This document shows, one piece after another, positions 1 through 11,300 of a stretch of DNA of 64,000 nt. This DNA comes from Asterias amurensis (taxonomy: Eukaryota; Echinodermata; Asteroidea; Forcipulatida; Asteriidae): contig NC_092650.1 of the NCBI RefSeq assembly GCF_032118995.1, forward strand, positions 14,258,501 to 14,322,500. The letters are read 5' to 3'. The notes beneath the pieces were generated by a model. It saw nothing but the letters and a program-made list of their open reading frames with translations, was not told the origin of the DNA and did no database searches. The first letter of the stretch is position 1; each line of letters opens with the position of its first letter. The position numbers and the translations under genes are program-made.

Positions 1-144
1 TTTCATGTTAAATTTACAGAATTCAACCTGAACTATTTCAGGCATGTAGTAGGTTCCATTAAATCGTTGCGGTGTTCACTGGAAAGGATTCAAAGTACCT
101 CTAGCCATCGCGCTAGTTCGGTGGCCTAGTGGTAAGACATCTGC

Positions 145-527
145 TTAAAGGAACACGTTGCCTTGGATCGGACGAGTTGGTCTAGGAAAAGCGTTTGTAA
201 CCGTTTGTTATGAAATGATGGTTAGTAAGATGTTTTAAAAGTAGAATATAATGATCCACACAAGTATCACTCAAAATTGCACGGTTTTCATTTTACGTCG
301 CAAACTAACACGGTCGGCCATTTATGGGAGTCAATTTTTGACTCCCATAAATGGCCGACCGTGTTCGTCGACGAGGTAAAACGAAAACCACGAAATTTCG
401 TGGCATATTTGTGTAGATCATTGTATCTACTTTTACATCTTTCTAACCATACCGATTTTATAACAAACGGTTATAGAACGCTTTTCAAAGACCAACTCGG
501 CCGATCCAAGGCAACATGTTCCTTTAA
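145..527. mobile_element. Foldback MITE, family B copy 1 (TTAA-flanked)
   Basis: Starts TTAAAGGAACACGTTGCC and ends with the inverted complement (GGCAACATGTTCCTTTAA). The centre is a near-perfect hairpin of GGTCGGCCATTTATGGGAGT and its complement. There is no transposase frame, so it is non-autonomous. TTAA flanks suggest piggyBac- or Kolobok-type mobilisation; that assignment is inference. It is inserted in a tRNA-derived SINE. Confidence 0.8.
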
Positions 528-563
528 ATAGCAATGCAAAGGTCAGGATTCAAATACCACCAG

Positions 564-828
564 GGCCCAATTTCATAGTGCTGCTTAACAGTAAGCAAGT
601 TTTCGTGCTTACTGTAGCAGACCATTTTGCTACGGTGCAAGCCATATTTCACAGGTTAGCAGAAAAATTAGGCGGCCATGGGTTTGCATTGTGACATTGT
701 ATATTTTCATGAAGTAACCTCGGAAGGTTAGCATGCCTGTTCGAGTGCTTACGGTTAGCAGCGCTATGAAATGGAAATCGCACAGTAAGCATGAAATCAG
801 CCGCTTAGCAGCGCTATGAAATTGGACC
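564..828. mobile_element. Foldback MITE, family C copy 1 (CAG duplication)
   Basis: Terminal inverted repeats GGCCCAATTTCATAG and its complement, with GCTTAAC/GTTAGC-type interior palindromes. CAG lies directly on both sides (561-563 and 829-831), consistent with a 3-bp target duplication. There is no coding capacity. Confidence 0.75.
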
Positions 829-1852
829 CAGGTGTCGTGGCCAGGCAGTTAAGCAGCGCCTGGCTCAAGCTCTGGTGTTTCTGTTCAGCAGAGTGAGGGT
901 TCACTCTGAGCTGTTAGACATTGCAATTAAGTTTTGGCAGTCTTTGTGGCTGATCAAAAACAAAGCTGTTACCCCTTAATTTTGTCTATTGTCGAGCTGT
1001 ATTACTCAATACCATTGTTAAAATTCGTCATCAATTTGAAGTCGACCTAAAACCCTGAGTACATGTTCACAACTTCCAATAAATTGGGCAACTTGAGAAA
1101 AAGAATGTGCATCAAAATAATAACAAAGACTTTCTTTTAAGGAGGTGGGGAGGGAGTTTGGAGTAGGAAGAAAAATCAAATGGAATTTAGTATCATCAGA
1201 GACCATTCGTGCATATTCTGTGCATTGTATCACACCGCATAGTGATATGGGTTAATATTGGCTGATGAAAATCTTGCGAGGCAACATGCATGCCCTCTGA
1301 TATATAGCGCCCTCAGGGCACCGACACTTACTTTGCTGAATGTCTGTTGTCATGGTAACGGACGGGAGATGGAAACAAAAATGAAGTCAAGTGAACAAAA
1401 AAACAACAACAGTGTTAAATACAATGCAGGCGCAAAGAGAAGGCACAACTGAAAAAGTTCAGTCAGAAGCTGTAAAGGAAACACATTATGCTAAAGGCTA
1501 CAGAAAAGCTACAATTTAGTTCACTAATAAAGAGCTTGATTTCACTAATAGGATCAAACTGCAAACAATGTGTAGACCCCTTGCATACAATGTCACAAGC
1601 TCAAGCAGTGCCCTCATTGCTGAGGGCAAAAAATACTTAGATTTGTTTATCGCAAAAAACCACACCTTTACGTTTCTTTTGTTTGACCTCAGCAATAGCA
1701 GCTTATATGCAAGAGGTTCAATCCGAAATCGACAAAGTAGACTATATCTAAGAGAGGTTTGCAGTGACACCGCAGAGAATACCTCTTTTATGTAGTGTTG
1801 ATTCTAAAGAGAACTGGTGGTTAACGACTCAACAGTTCGATCAGTATGCTCA

Positions 1853-2203
1853 GTCCAGCAAGTCCCAAGTCAATTGGGACGAGTTTGGGTGACAAGTCAC
1901 AAAGGTCGAGTCTGAGTTTGAGTCACTGTAGGTGATCTAGATGAACACTCAACAAAACAATAGCACCCTCCACTACATGTAATGACGTCACCCTTGCAAG
2001 GGTAATGTCGAAGGATGGATTGAGCTAGTCTTGAGTTCCCAATTATTGAGTCCAGCAAGTCACAAGTCAATTGGGACGAGTTTGGGTGACAAGTCACAAA
2101 GGTCGAGTCTGAGTTTGAGTTTGAGTCACTGTAGGTGAACTAGATGAACACTCAACAAAACAATAGCACCCCACACTACATGTAATGACGTCACCCTTGC
2201 ATA
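1853..2203. repeat. Tandem duplication of about 150 bp, spacing about 198 bp
   Basis: The block containing GTCAATTGGGACGAGTTTGG, GTGACAAGTCACAAAGGTCG and ACTACATGTAATGACGTCAC occurs twice, at about 1853-2003 and 2051-2203, nearly identical and in the same orientation. No gene is seen in it. The inner TGACGTCA is an intact CRE-like palindrome in both copies. Confidence 0.7.
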
Positions 2204-2632
2204 AAATACCCAGCTGTCAGACAAACATGCCACACCACCTACGTGTAGTGGAGTTTCACAGTTTTGTCCGAGATCCGGGTACTTGGCGTCTTTTGTTTGG
2301 CATTAGTTCAAAATGCTATTGTACTTGAATGTGCCTTACGACATTACTTCAAATTGAACTTATCTCGGACAGAAGTTGCAGAGCGCTACTTATAGTCACA
2401 CATCATCGTTGAACTATTCTTTCTTCCTAATTGGTTTGTAGGGGGGGGGTGGGGGGTCATTTGTCGCATTTTATATTGTCCACAAAGATAACAAAAATGG
2501 ATAATAAAAAGTACCCAATACTACATGTAGGTTCAAAGTAAAGTGCTTGATGAGCCTGCTTTAATTGCTTCTACATGTATAATGTTTGCATGAATTACGA
2601 ATATTCATCAGTAGAGTTCACAGACCTTTGAC

Positions 2633-5353
2633 CTGCTGACATGTGTTCCTTCAACCTGAGCAGTGTCTCCTCCTGTTCGATCTCCTTTATTCTTACCTAA
2701 GGCAAAATAAAACCAAACAAACAAGGTTTTTATGGAAAATGCTGAACACAAATGGATCTAATAGAACCTTTCCTCGCCTTCCACCTGTATGTATAGCACC
2801 CGGTTTGAATAACGCCACATCTAAAACTAAAAATTCCTTCCTTGTCTTCTCTCTCTCCATTGGATTCTTGGCTAACACAGTAGTTAAGTTCACTTTTCTG
2901 AGAGTCCTTGCATTCACGATTAGAATTTTAAAAAATTAAATAAACCTGTGAAAGTCTATTCAAATATTTGTGTTTTGCCAGGAAAGTCAGGCATTCAGGG
3001 TTTGAACCCCCTCCCCTACCCCTGGGCAAAACCCTTGTCCCCATCTCTCCAAAAGTGGGTCAAAGATAAAAATCCCAGAGAGTTATTCCTGGGAAACCAA
3101 CGCAGTTGGTGTGACTCGAACCTAGGTCCTAGAGGTAGAAGGCGTGGAAAGATGCGACTACGCCAACCCGCCCACTCACTTAGCTCAACTGCCTATTTCT
3201 CTTTTTATTAAATTTTTGAGAGACTTTGAAGACCGAGTTTTGTGACCCTTTAGCGCGGTTCACATCTGATTCTTAAGGTTTCTAACTCAGATGTAAGTGA
3301 ATGTGTGCATCTTCACCTGCTCTTGAAGTATATCTTTATCTTGCTCCAAGGATGCGATGTGATCTTGAAGATCCTGAATCACCTGTTCACTGAATCAAGA
3401 AGAAAAAATAATTAAAGGCAATGGACACTATTAGTAATTACTCAAAATAATTATCAGCATAAAACCTCACTTGGTAACGAGTAATGGGGCGAGGTTGATA
3501 GTATAAAACATTGTGAGAAACAGCTCCCTCTGAAGCGACGTTGTTTTCGAGAAAGAAGTAATTTTCAACGAATTTGATTTCGAGACCTCAAGTTTAGAAC
3601 TTGAGGTCTCGAAATCAACCATCTAAACGCACACAACTTCGTGTGACAAGGGTGTTTTTTCTTTCATTATTATCTCGCAACTCCGACGACCAATTGAGCT
3701 CAAATTTTCACAGGTTTGTTATTTCATGCATATGTTACCAATAGTGTCCACTGTCTTTAATAAATACACACACGATTGTCATAAAAATGTTCACAATTTA
3801 AATGGGCTAGCTCAGTGGTCTAGTGGCAAGACAACAATACTGCTGCTCTAGCAATGCAGTACCGAGTGATTTGCCTGTGGATTTTTTCCACAAAACTCGG
3901 AAAAAGTACTTGGAAGAGTATACAGTGCGTATTACACATTGGTGTTAAGGGTAAAAATAAATTATACTCTTTATCCTCCATGCATTACCTTTGTGGTACT
4001 AAAAGTAGACAGAGAAACTAGGTGACTTCTGCTTTAGTTTAATGAATCAGGGGACTGAATTTCTTCACCGCCACGGATCGAGATGTTTATCTCTAATACA
4101 ATACGTACAGCAAGGATGATCAAGTTGTTCTTGTTGAACTACCTACAGCCAATAGACCTTATGCATTGACGTCATCCAGCGGCCATCTTAGTGGAAAAAA
4201 TCGCACAGATTTATACGCGCGGCGCACAGGATTGGCCAATGAACAACCTCCTTTTGACCTCTAGGTGAGGGCGCCCTACTGAAATGACGTCATGTGCATA
4301 AAGTCTATTACGGCTTTGAAACTTGTCTCCCTATCACCAGGCATGCTTGGTGGTGTAGTGACAAGACTTCTGCTCTAAAACGACAAGGATCTTGTGTTCA
4401 ATTCCTGAATGAGTAGTATGCGTGTGGATTTCATTTTCCAACGGAAGTCGGAAATCACACATTATTGACAGGGTTAAAGAAAGGCCATAAATCACCATGA
4501 CGGTACTTACAGTCTGTGATTTTCTTCTCTAGCTTCTTCAAGGAGACTGTGACCGTATCTTGGAAGGACGTCATTCCTGAAAGCTCTGGGTGTTGCTGAT
4601 CTACGTTAATGACAAACAGACAAACAAAATACAGGAACCATTTGACATGTTTAAAGGCAGTGAACACTATTGGCAATTACTACAAATAATTATCGCAAAA
4701 AAACCTTACTTGGTAACGAGTAATGGGGAGAGGTTGGTGGTATAAAACATTGTGAGAAACGGCCCCCTCTGAAATACTTTTCGACAAAGAAGTTATTTTC
4801 CACGAATTTGATTTTGAGACCTCAGATTTAGAATTTGAGGTCTCGAAATCAAGCATCTGAAAGCACACAACTTCGTGTGGCAACAGGGCAAGGGTGTTTT
4901 TTCTTTCATTATTATCTCGCAACTTCAACGATCGACTCAGCTCAAATTTTCACAGGTTTGTTATTTTATACATATATGTTGAGATACACCAACTGTGAAG
5001 GCTAGTTTTTGACAATTACTAACAGTGTCCAGTGTCTTTAACATGTTTAAGTGAGGCTAAAAAATAATAGTACCAATTTCATTAGTTGAGGTTTGTGGTA
5101 ACACCATTTGGAAATCTCTCTTTTGAATAGTGTTGGTTCTGAAAAGATCTGTTGGTTGACAAATCAAATTTTCGATCGGTCTGCTCTGACCGTCTTCAGG
5201 GCTAGGCAAGTGACTTTAGGTCGTTACTACATGTCACCACAAAGAGAGACCAGCTTTTTGCTGCAGGCTTTGCCTGGTCGTGGATTCCTCTTGGTTTTTT
5301 ATTTCATTTCCTTTGTCGTTTTGTTCTTTTCATTCTCTATATAAATGGTGTTC

Positions 5354-5392
<39 letters not shown>

Positions 5393-8300
5393 GGTATTTA
5401 TGAATGGAAAAAGAAATTGGTACCTACATTAACTCATACACAAATATAAACTACGACATGTTTGCATACAAGAGTCAGTGTCTTACTTGTTGCGTTCATG
5501 TCCCTGAACCCTCAAGCCCTTCTTGATGTTATCTGGTGGAGGAGGTCGAGGCAATCCCTGTCAAATAAAAATAAAAGGTCCAGACAAAAAAATTCAATTT
5601 TTTAAGTACAGAGTTAAACCCACTTAAACAGGTAGGGACTGAAAACTCAATTCATACATACATGTACATGTATGAGGTTCTTGTCCAAGGAACGATTTGA
5701 ACCGTTGGTGGTTCTGAAACATTTCTGGAAAATATGCCCCAGCTTGAGTTTTGTTTTTGTAAAATTGTTTTATGTCAGTCGAATTTGCATGCATGGTATA
5801 AGCATGGTTGGTTTAAGCTGTTTACCACTGTGAGTTCACTGTGATCAGTCCAAATTGGTAATTGCTTAAGTGATCATAACTGTGATCACAGTGATCATTC
5901 ACAGTGATCATAACTGTGATCACAGTGATCATTATTGTGATCATAACTGTGATCACAGTGATCATTCACAGTGAGCATAACTGTGATCACAGTGATCATA
6001 ACTGTGATCACAGTGATCATAACTGTGATCACAGTGATCATAACTGTGATCACAGTTAACTGCGATCACAGTGATCATAAATGTGATCACTGTGATCATA
6101 ACTGTGATCACAGTTAACTGCGATCACAGTGATCATAAATGTGATCACAGTGATCATAACTGCGATAACAGTGATCATAACTGCGATCACAGTGATCATA
6201 ACTGTGATCACAGTGATCATAACTGTGATCACAGTGATCATAACTGCGATCACAGTGATCATAACTGTGATCACAGTGATCATAACTGTGATCACAGTGA
6301 TCATAACTGTGATCACAGTGATCATAACTGTGATCACAGTGATCATAACTGTGATCACAGTGATCATAACTGTGATCACAGTGATCATAACTGTGATCAC
6401 AGTGGTCATAACTGTGATCACAGTGGTCATAACTGTGATCACAGTGGTCATAACTGTGATCACAGTGATCATAACTGTGATCACAGTGATCATAACTGTG
6501 ATCACAGTGATCATAACTGTGATCACAGTGATCATAACTGTGATCACAGTTAACTGCGATCACAGTGATCATAAATGTGATCACTGTGATCATAACTGTG
6601 ATCACAGTGATCATGACCGTGATCACAGTGATCATAACTGTGATCACAGTGATCATAACTGCGATCTCCTGTGTGATCATAAATGTGATCAGTGATCATA
6701 AATGTAATCACAGTGATCATGACTGTGATCACAGTGATCATAACTGTGATCACTGTGATCATAACTGTGATTATTACTGCGAAAACAGTGATTAATAGCT
6801 GATTACAGAGATTTTAACTGCTGGTAACACCAATTATAACTGTGATTACAGTGATTATACCTGACTACAGTGATCTTGATTATAAGTGATAACTGTGAAG
6901 TGTGATAATAGTGATCATAACTGTGATCACAGTGATCATAACTGTGATCACAGTGGTCATAACTGTGATCACAGTGATCATAACTGTGATCACAGTGATC
7001 ATAACTGTGATCACAGTTAACTGCGATCACAGTGATCATAAATGTGATCACTGTGATCATAACTGTGATCACAGTGATCATGACCGTGATCACAGTGATC
7101 ATAACTGTGATCACAGTGATCATAACTGCGATCTCCTGTGTGATCATAAATGTGATCAGTGATCATAAATGTAATCACAGTAATCATGACTGTGATCACA
7201 GTGATCATAACTGTGATCACTGTGATCATAACTGTGATTATTACTGCGAAAACAGTGATTAATAGCTGATTACAGAGATTTTAACTGCTGGTAACACCAA
7301 TTATAACTGTGATTACAGTGATTATACCTGACTACAGTGATCTTGATTATAAGTGATAACTGTGAAGTGTGATAATAGTGATGGTAATATGATTACAGTG
7401 ACTACGACTGATTATTACTTACTGTGTTTACTCTTGATTGTACGTGTGGATATGGTGTCTGTCTACTACCCTGTGTTGCAAGCTGTTGCTTAGTAATTGT
7501 CAACTGCAGTAGAGTGAAACAGCAATAAAGAAAGTAAAACAAAAAGAAGTATTCTCAATAGTAAATTCTTGTTACTTACATATTAGTTTATCACGTTGTC
7601 TCTATCATTGTCTATTAGCAGTTATTCCTTTTCTACAGGTCAAGTATTTTGAACAAGGAGACAATTTCACATCTTGTCAGAATTTCCAACAACACAACAT
7701 TTTGCCCAGAATCACGTGGAAAGCAACTGTCTCGAACTCTTGATAGTCAGAAAATTTTAAATTTATACGCTAACTTGTTATCAAGCATAGCATTGTACCA
7801 GATAATATTCAAATTTATAACACCCCTTACAAATATTCTGCCTTTTCGCTGGTTTAGAGTGCGTCAGAGTGCGTCACATGATACGTATGTCTTAGTTTTA
7901 CTAGACAGCGACCGTGTGATAGTGCATCGTTTGCAGTGTGATAGTCCCACGACTACCACATGGCTTGCAGTACCCAGACGCCTTTTTACCCACCTCAAAC
8001 CCTATCAATTGTGCATCTGTGTATCTGAAATGCGCATACAGGGATAAGAAACAGTCTTTTGGCGTGTTATACAACAAATATTGACTGCTTTAACTTGGCT
8101 ATGGTTAAAACTCCGACTTCCTCTGTGATCCCCACACGGTTCCATTTCCTTCGGCGAACACTCCGGGGATCACCTCGGGAGTCGTAGTTTTAATCATAGC
8201 ACTTGAAGCAGTCAACATTTGTATACTAACACACAAACAGTAAAATAAAATTCTGTTCTTTTCACAAATTTTGCAGATTGACTTTGTCCTACCTTATTCT

Positions 8301-11300
8301 TCAGCATATCATTCTGTTTGTTGAGATCCCTCACTTTACCCTGTAAGTCCTCAATCATCTCATCTGTCTCAACATCCCGCCCCTTCCGGCCACGCTGGTG
8401 AGCTCCACCCACCTCATGGTCCTGCTTCTTACGATCAGTAACCAATCTTATCAGTTTGGTAGCCATTCTGTTGGAGAAGCATCAATCGACTACTAAAATA
8501 TTTTTAGAAAGGTGAAACTATTGTTTTCTTTCATGAGTGGATTTTTCTTCTTGTGGACCGTGCTCTCAGGAAGATCTTGTTTCCTCCATTATGTTCTATT
8601 TAACTCATTTATTAGTAATAATCTCAGTGCTTGTCTTGTATGATTTTAGTGACTGTCCAATTACTTTGTCATATCACTAGTTCCAAACCTTGTCCACTGG
8701 TCCATATTTCAAATGGAATAGGGATGCTTTTCAAAATTGAACTAGCCAGCCAGACCAATTGCATCAGTGCCAGATGTACCTACTGTCAGCAAATGTTTAC
8801 CATTTTGCCATTTTTGGTAAATACACCCAGAGAAAAGAGACATTTTTAAAGAAAAAGAGGTAAATTTCTCACTCAAATGTTAAAGGAACACGTTGCCTTG
8901 GATCAGTCGAGTTGGTCTTGTTATAACCGTTTGTTATAAAATCGGTATGGTTAGAAAGATGTTGTAAAAGTAGAATACAATGATCTACACAAATATGCCT
9001 CGAAATTGCGTGGTTTTCGTTTTACCTCGTAGACAAACACGGTCGGCCATTTATGGGAGTCAAAAATTTGACTGCCATAAATGGCCGACCGTGTTAGTTC
9101 GCGACGTAAAATGGCAAACTACTTCTTTCTTGAAAACTACGTCCTTCAGACGGAGCTGTTTCTCACAATGTTTTACACTATCAACCTCTTCCCATTACTC
9201 GTTACCAAAAAGGTTTTATGCTCACAATTGTTTTGAGTAATTACCAATAATGTCCAGTGCCTTTAAAACATTCTCTGAAACAAAAATTTGACAGTGAAAA
9301 CAGCCTCCACATATCCATATAGACTGTGCAAGTCTCGCGCGGATTTGACTTTCCGGGACCATTGTGGTCCCAACCTTATGGAGTTTAACATTGGGGAGAT
9401 TTTGTTTGGTCTATTACTTTAGTTTAATGTAGTTTATGACCATAAAAATTACATAATATGTTGTTAAAAATGTAATACTAATTAACATCATATATAAAAG
9501 TAAAAATAAAGTCAACATAATAACGAAGAAAAACCGATATTTAAACTTGACCTCAGGTCAGGTTACTTGGTAAAAGTTAAGAATTTGTGCCCGTCTCCGA
9601 TCACGAAAGTAACGCAGACGCTTTTTTTGGTCGCAGGGGGTGAAAAGCCTTTTCATTGTTCGTTTATGCGTCAGCTTCCTATTTAAACTGCGTCACGCGT
9701 TTATCTAACGCCCTTGCGACCATCGTGCGTCCGTGTATAAACCAGCTTTGAGTAGTTTCACATTCGGGCGTAGATTTACAAAAGGGGTTTCAAAAAATTT
9801 AAGATCAAACAAACATCCTTGTCCCAGAGTTTTACTTTGGTCTATACATAGACTTCAACCGATAATTGTGTATTTGTTTAAAAAGCTAAAACTAATTTAA
9901 ACAAGCTCTATAGGGTATTTTTGTAATAAAAATAAAGTTCTTCAGTTGTCGTGTTTTCTCGCTCCGGTGCGCGCGAGACTTGCACAGTCTATTGCACTCA
10001 CTTCTTAATCTTCTCCTCTTGTTTCCTGGCATGCTTCTTCAGAACCAGATTCTCATCATGAAGACGGAGGTACTTATCTTCTAACTCCTCTCGACTGATT
10101 TTGGCGACAGCTCGTCGCTGCTGGGCACGACGCTGTTCATTATCTGATGGAGTAAAGGCAATGAACTACATGAAGCAGGGAGTTTCGTGCTTATGCCGAG
10201 CGTTTCACGGGTTAGTGGGAATCTGGGCTTCTACGAGTGCATACCAGTACTTCACGTTCCTAGGCATTCTTCGCTTAAAATACAAGGCTAGCGCAGAATT
10301 TTGGCGCTTGCCACTAAGCGAAGAATGGTAATCGTAAGCGTAGAATTCGGCAGTAAGCAGAGCCATGAAATTGGGCCCAGCTCAGCTAAGGCATCTAAGA
10401 GTCTTTTGTCATGTTTGTGATCACTGTTTTTATTTCAGTAATATTTTACCAACTGAATGTATATTCTTGATTGTTGCTTGTCGATGTTTTCTCTTTGTTG
10501 ATTCTAAATGGGAATTATGCTAATTAAAGGAACGTTACAGAATTGGTAAGAAACAAAAATTGTGGAAATCACAGATTTACATAAAACTAACATGGTCTAA
10601 TGATGATGATAGTAGAAAACATCCCTTAAAATATTTCTGCCTGAAATTTCATATTTAATGAGAAATAAATAATCTAATTTCGTGCTTGAAGTTTATCGCT
10701 CAGTTATTCATTTTTATTTTGGCATAGATGCAATGCAAAATTTGTAATCGTTTTTTCTCTATTCTCTCGTGACCCAGATGGCCGATCGATCTCAAACTTC
10801 TACAGGTTTGTCAGTTTATAAATATGGTGGATTACCATACAGTGCTTAAACACTGCCAGCAACTTTTTTGCTAGCAAAACCAATTCCGTAATTGTTCCTT
10901 TAAGACATTGTTTGCTTCTGGGTTATTAATAACTTGGCTCTTGTTTATATTTTGATCCTTTCCCAACACAATTTTTACTTGAAGTCAGGCCACATCATGT
11001 GTTTTCTTCTGCACTTGTATCTCATATCCACTGCCTGCATTCCAACCATATGGGACACCATGTGTATTATTAGCACTGTACATATGTACTTGATACTCAG
11101 TACTTTTCCGAGCTCTGTGAAAACAATCACCTGTAAGCATACACATAACTCTGGGGGGATTCGAACCCCTGACCTTTGCCATTCTAGACCAGCCGTCGAT
11201 TTCACAAAGAGTTAGGACTCGTCTTATCTCGAGTTAGGACGAGTAACTCTTCCTAACTTAGGATTAATCTTAAGGTCTGCATACTACAGTGCAGGGATGG

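Larger units (their letters stand above)
106..890 (+). mobile_element. tRNA-derived SINE split by two foldback elements
   Basis: An A-box-like stretch (TGGCCTAGTGGTAAGACATC) lies at 122-141. A B-box-like stretch (AGGATTCAAATACCACC) lies near 545-561. They are pushed apart by element B1 (145-527). Element C1 (564-828) then sits right after the B-box. The SINE is therefore the oldest of the three. The outer limits are approximate. Confidence 0.5.
1..2632. other. RPGRIP1L intron or downstream DNA, no exon recognised
   Basis: No further RPGRIP1L exon could be recognised left of 2633. The last exon seen ends with one base of an open codon, so the gene must continue, probably outside the window. 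The stretch holds a SINE split by two foldback elements (106-890), a duplicated block (1853-2003 and 2051-2203) and AT-rich unique-looking DNA. Small open frames here have no recognisable protein. Confidence 0.6.

Noticed and set aside
1018-1233. Minus frame considered as the next RPGRIP1L exon
   Set aside because: No match to the vertebrate protein, and phase and splice sites do not fit.
4455-4676. 73-codon minus frame reading through the RPGRIP1L exon at 4511-4600
   Set aside because: It is in the wrong frame. The correct frame gives [19 protein letters not shown], which matches RPGRIP1L and joins in phase with both neighbours.
6056-7262. Long overlapping open frames on both strands (up to 188 codons)
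   Set aside because: They are by-products of a 21-bp tandem repeat with no stop codon in several frames; the translated product is a 7-residue repeat without family resemblance.
5864-7400. Possible CRISPR-like array
   Set aside because: The repeats are contiguous with no unique spacers, and the context is an animal intron.
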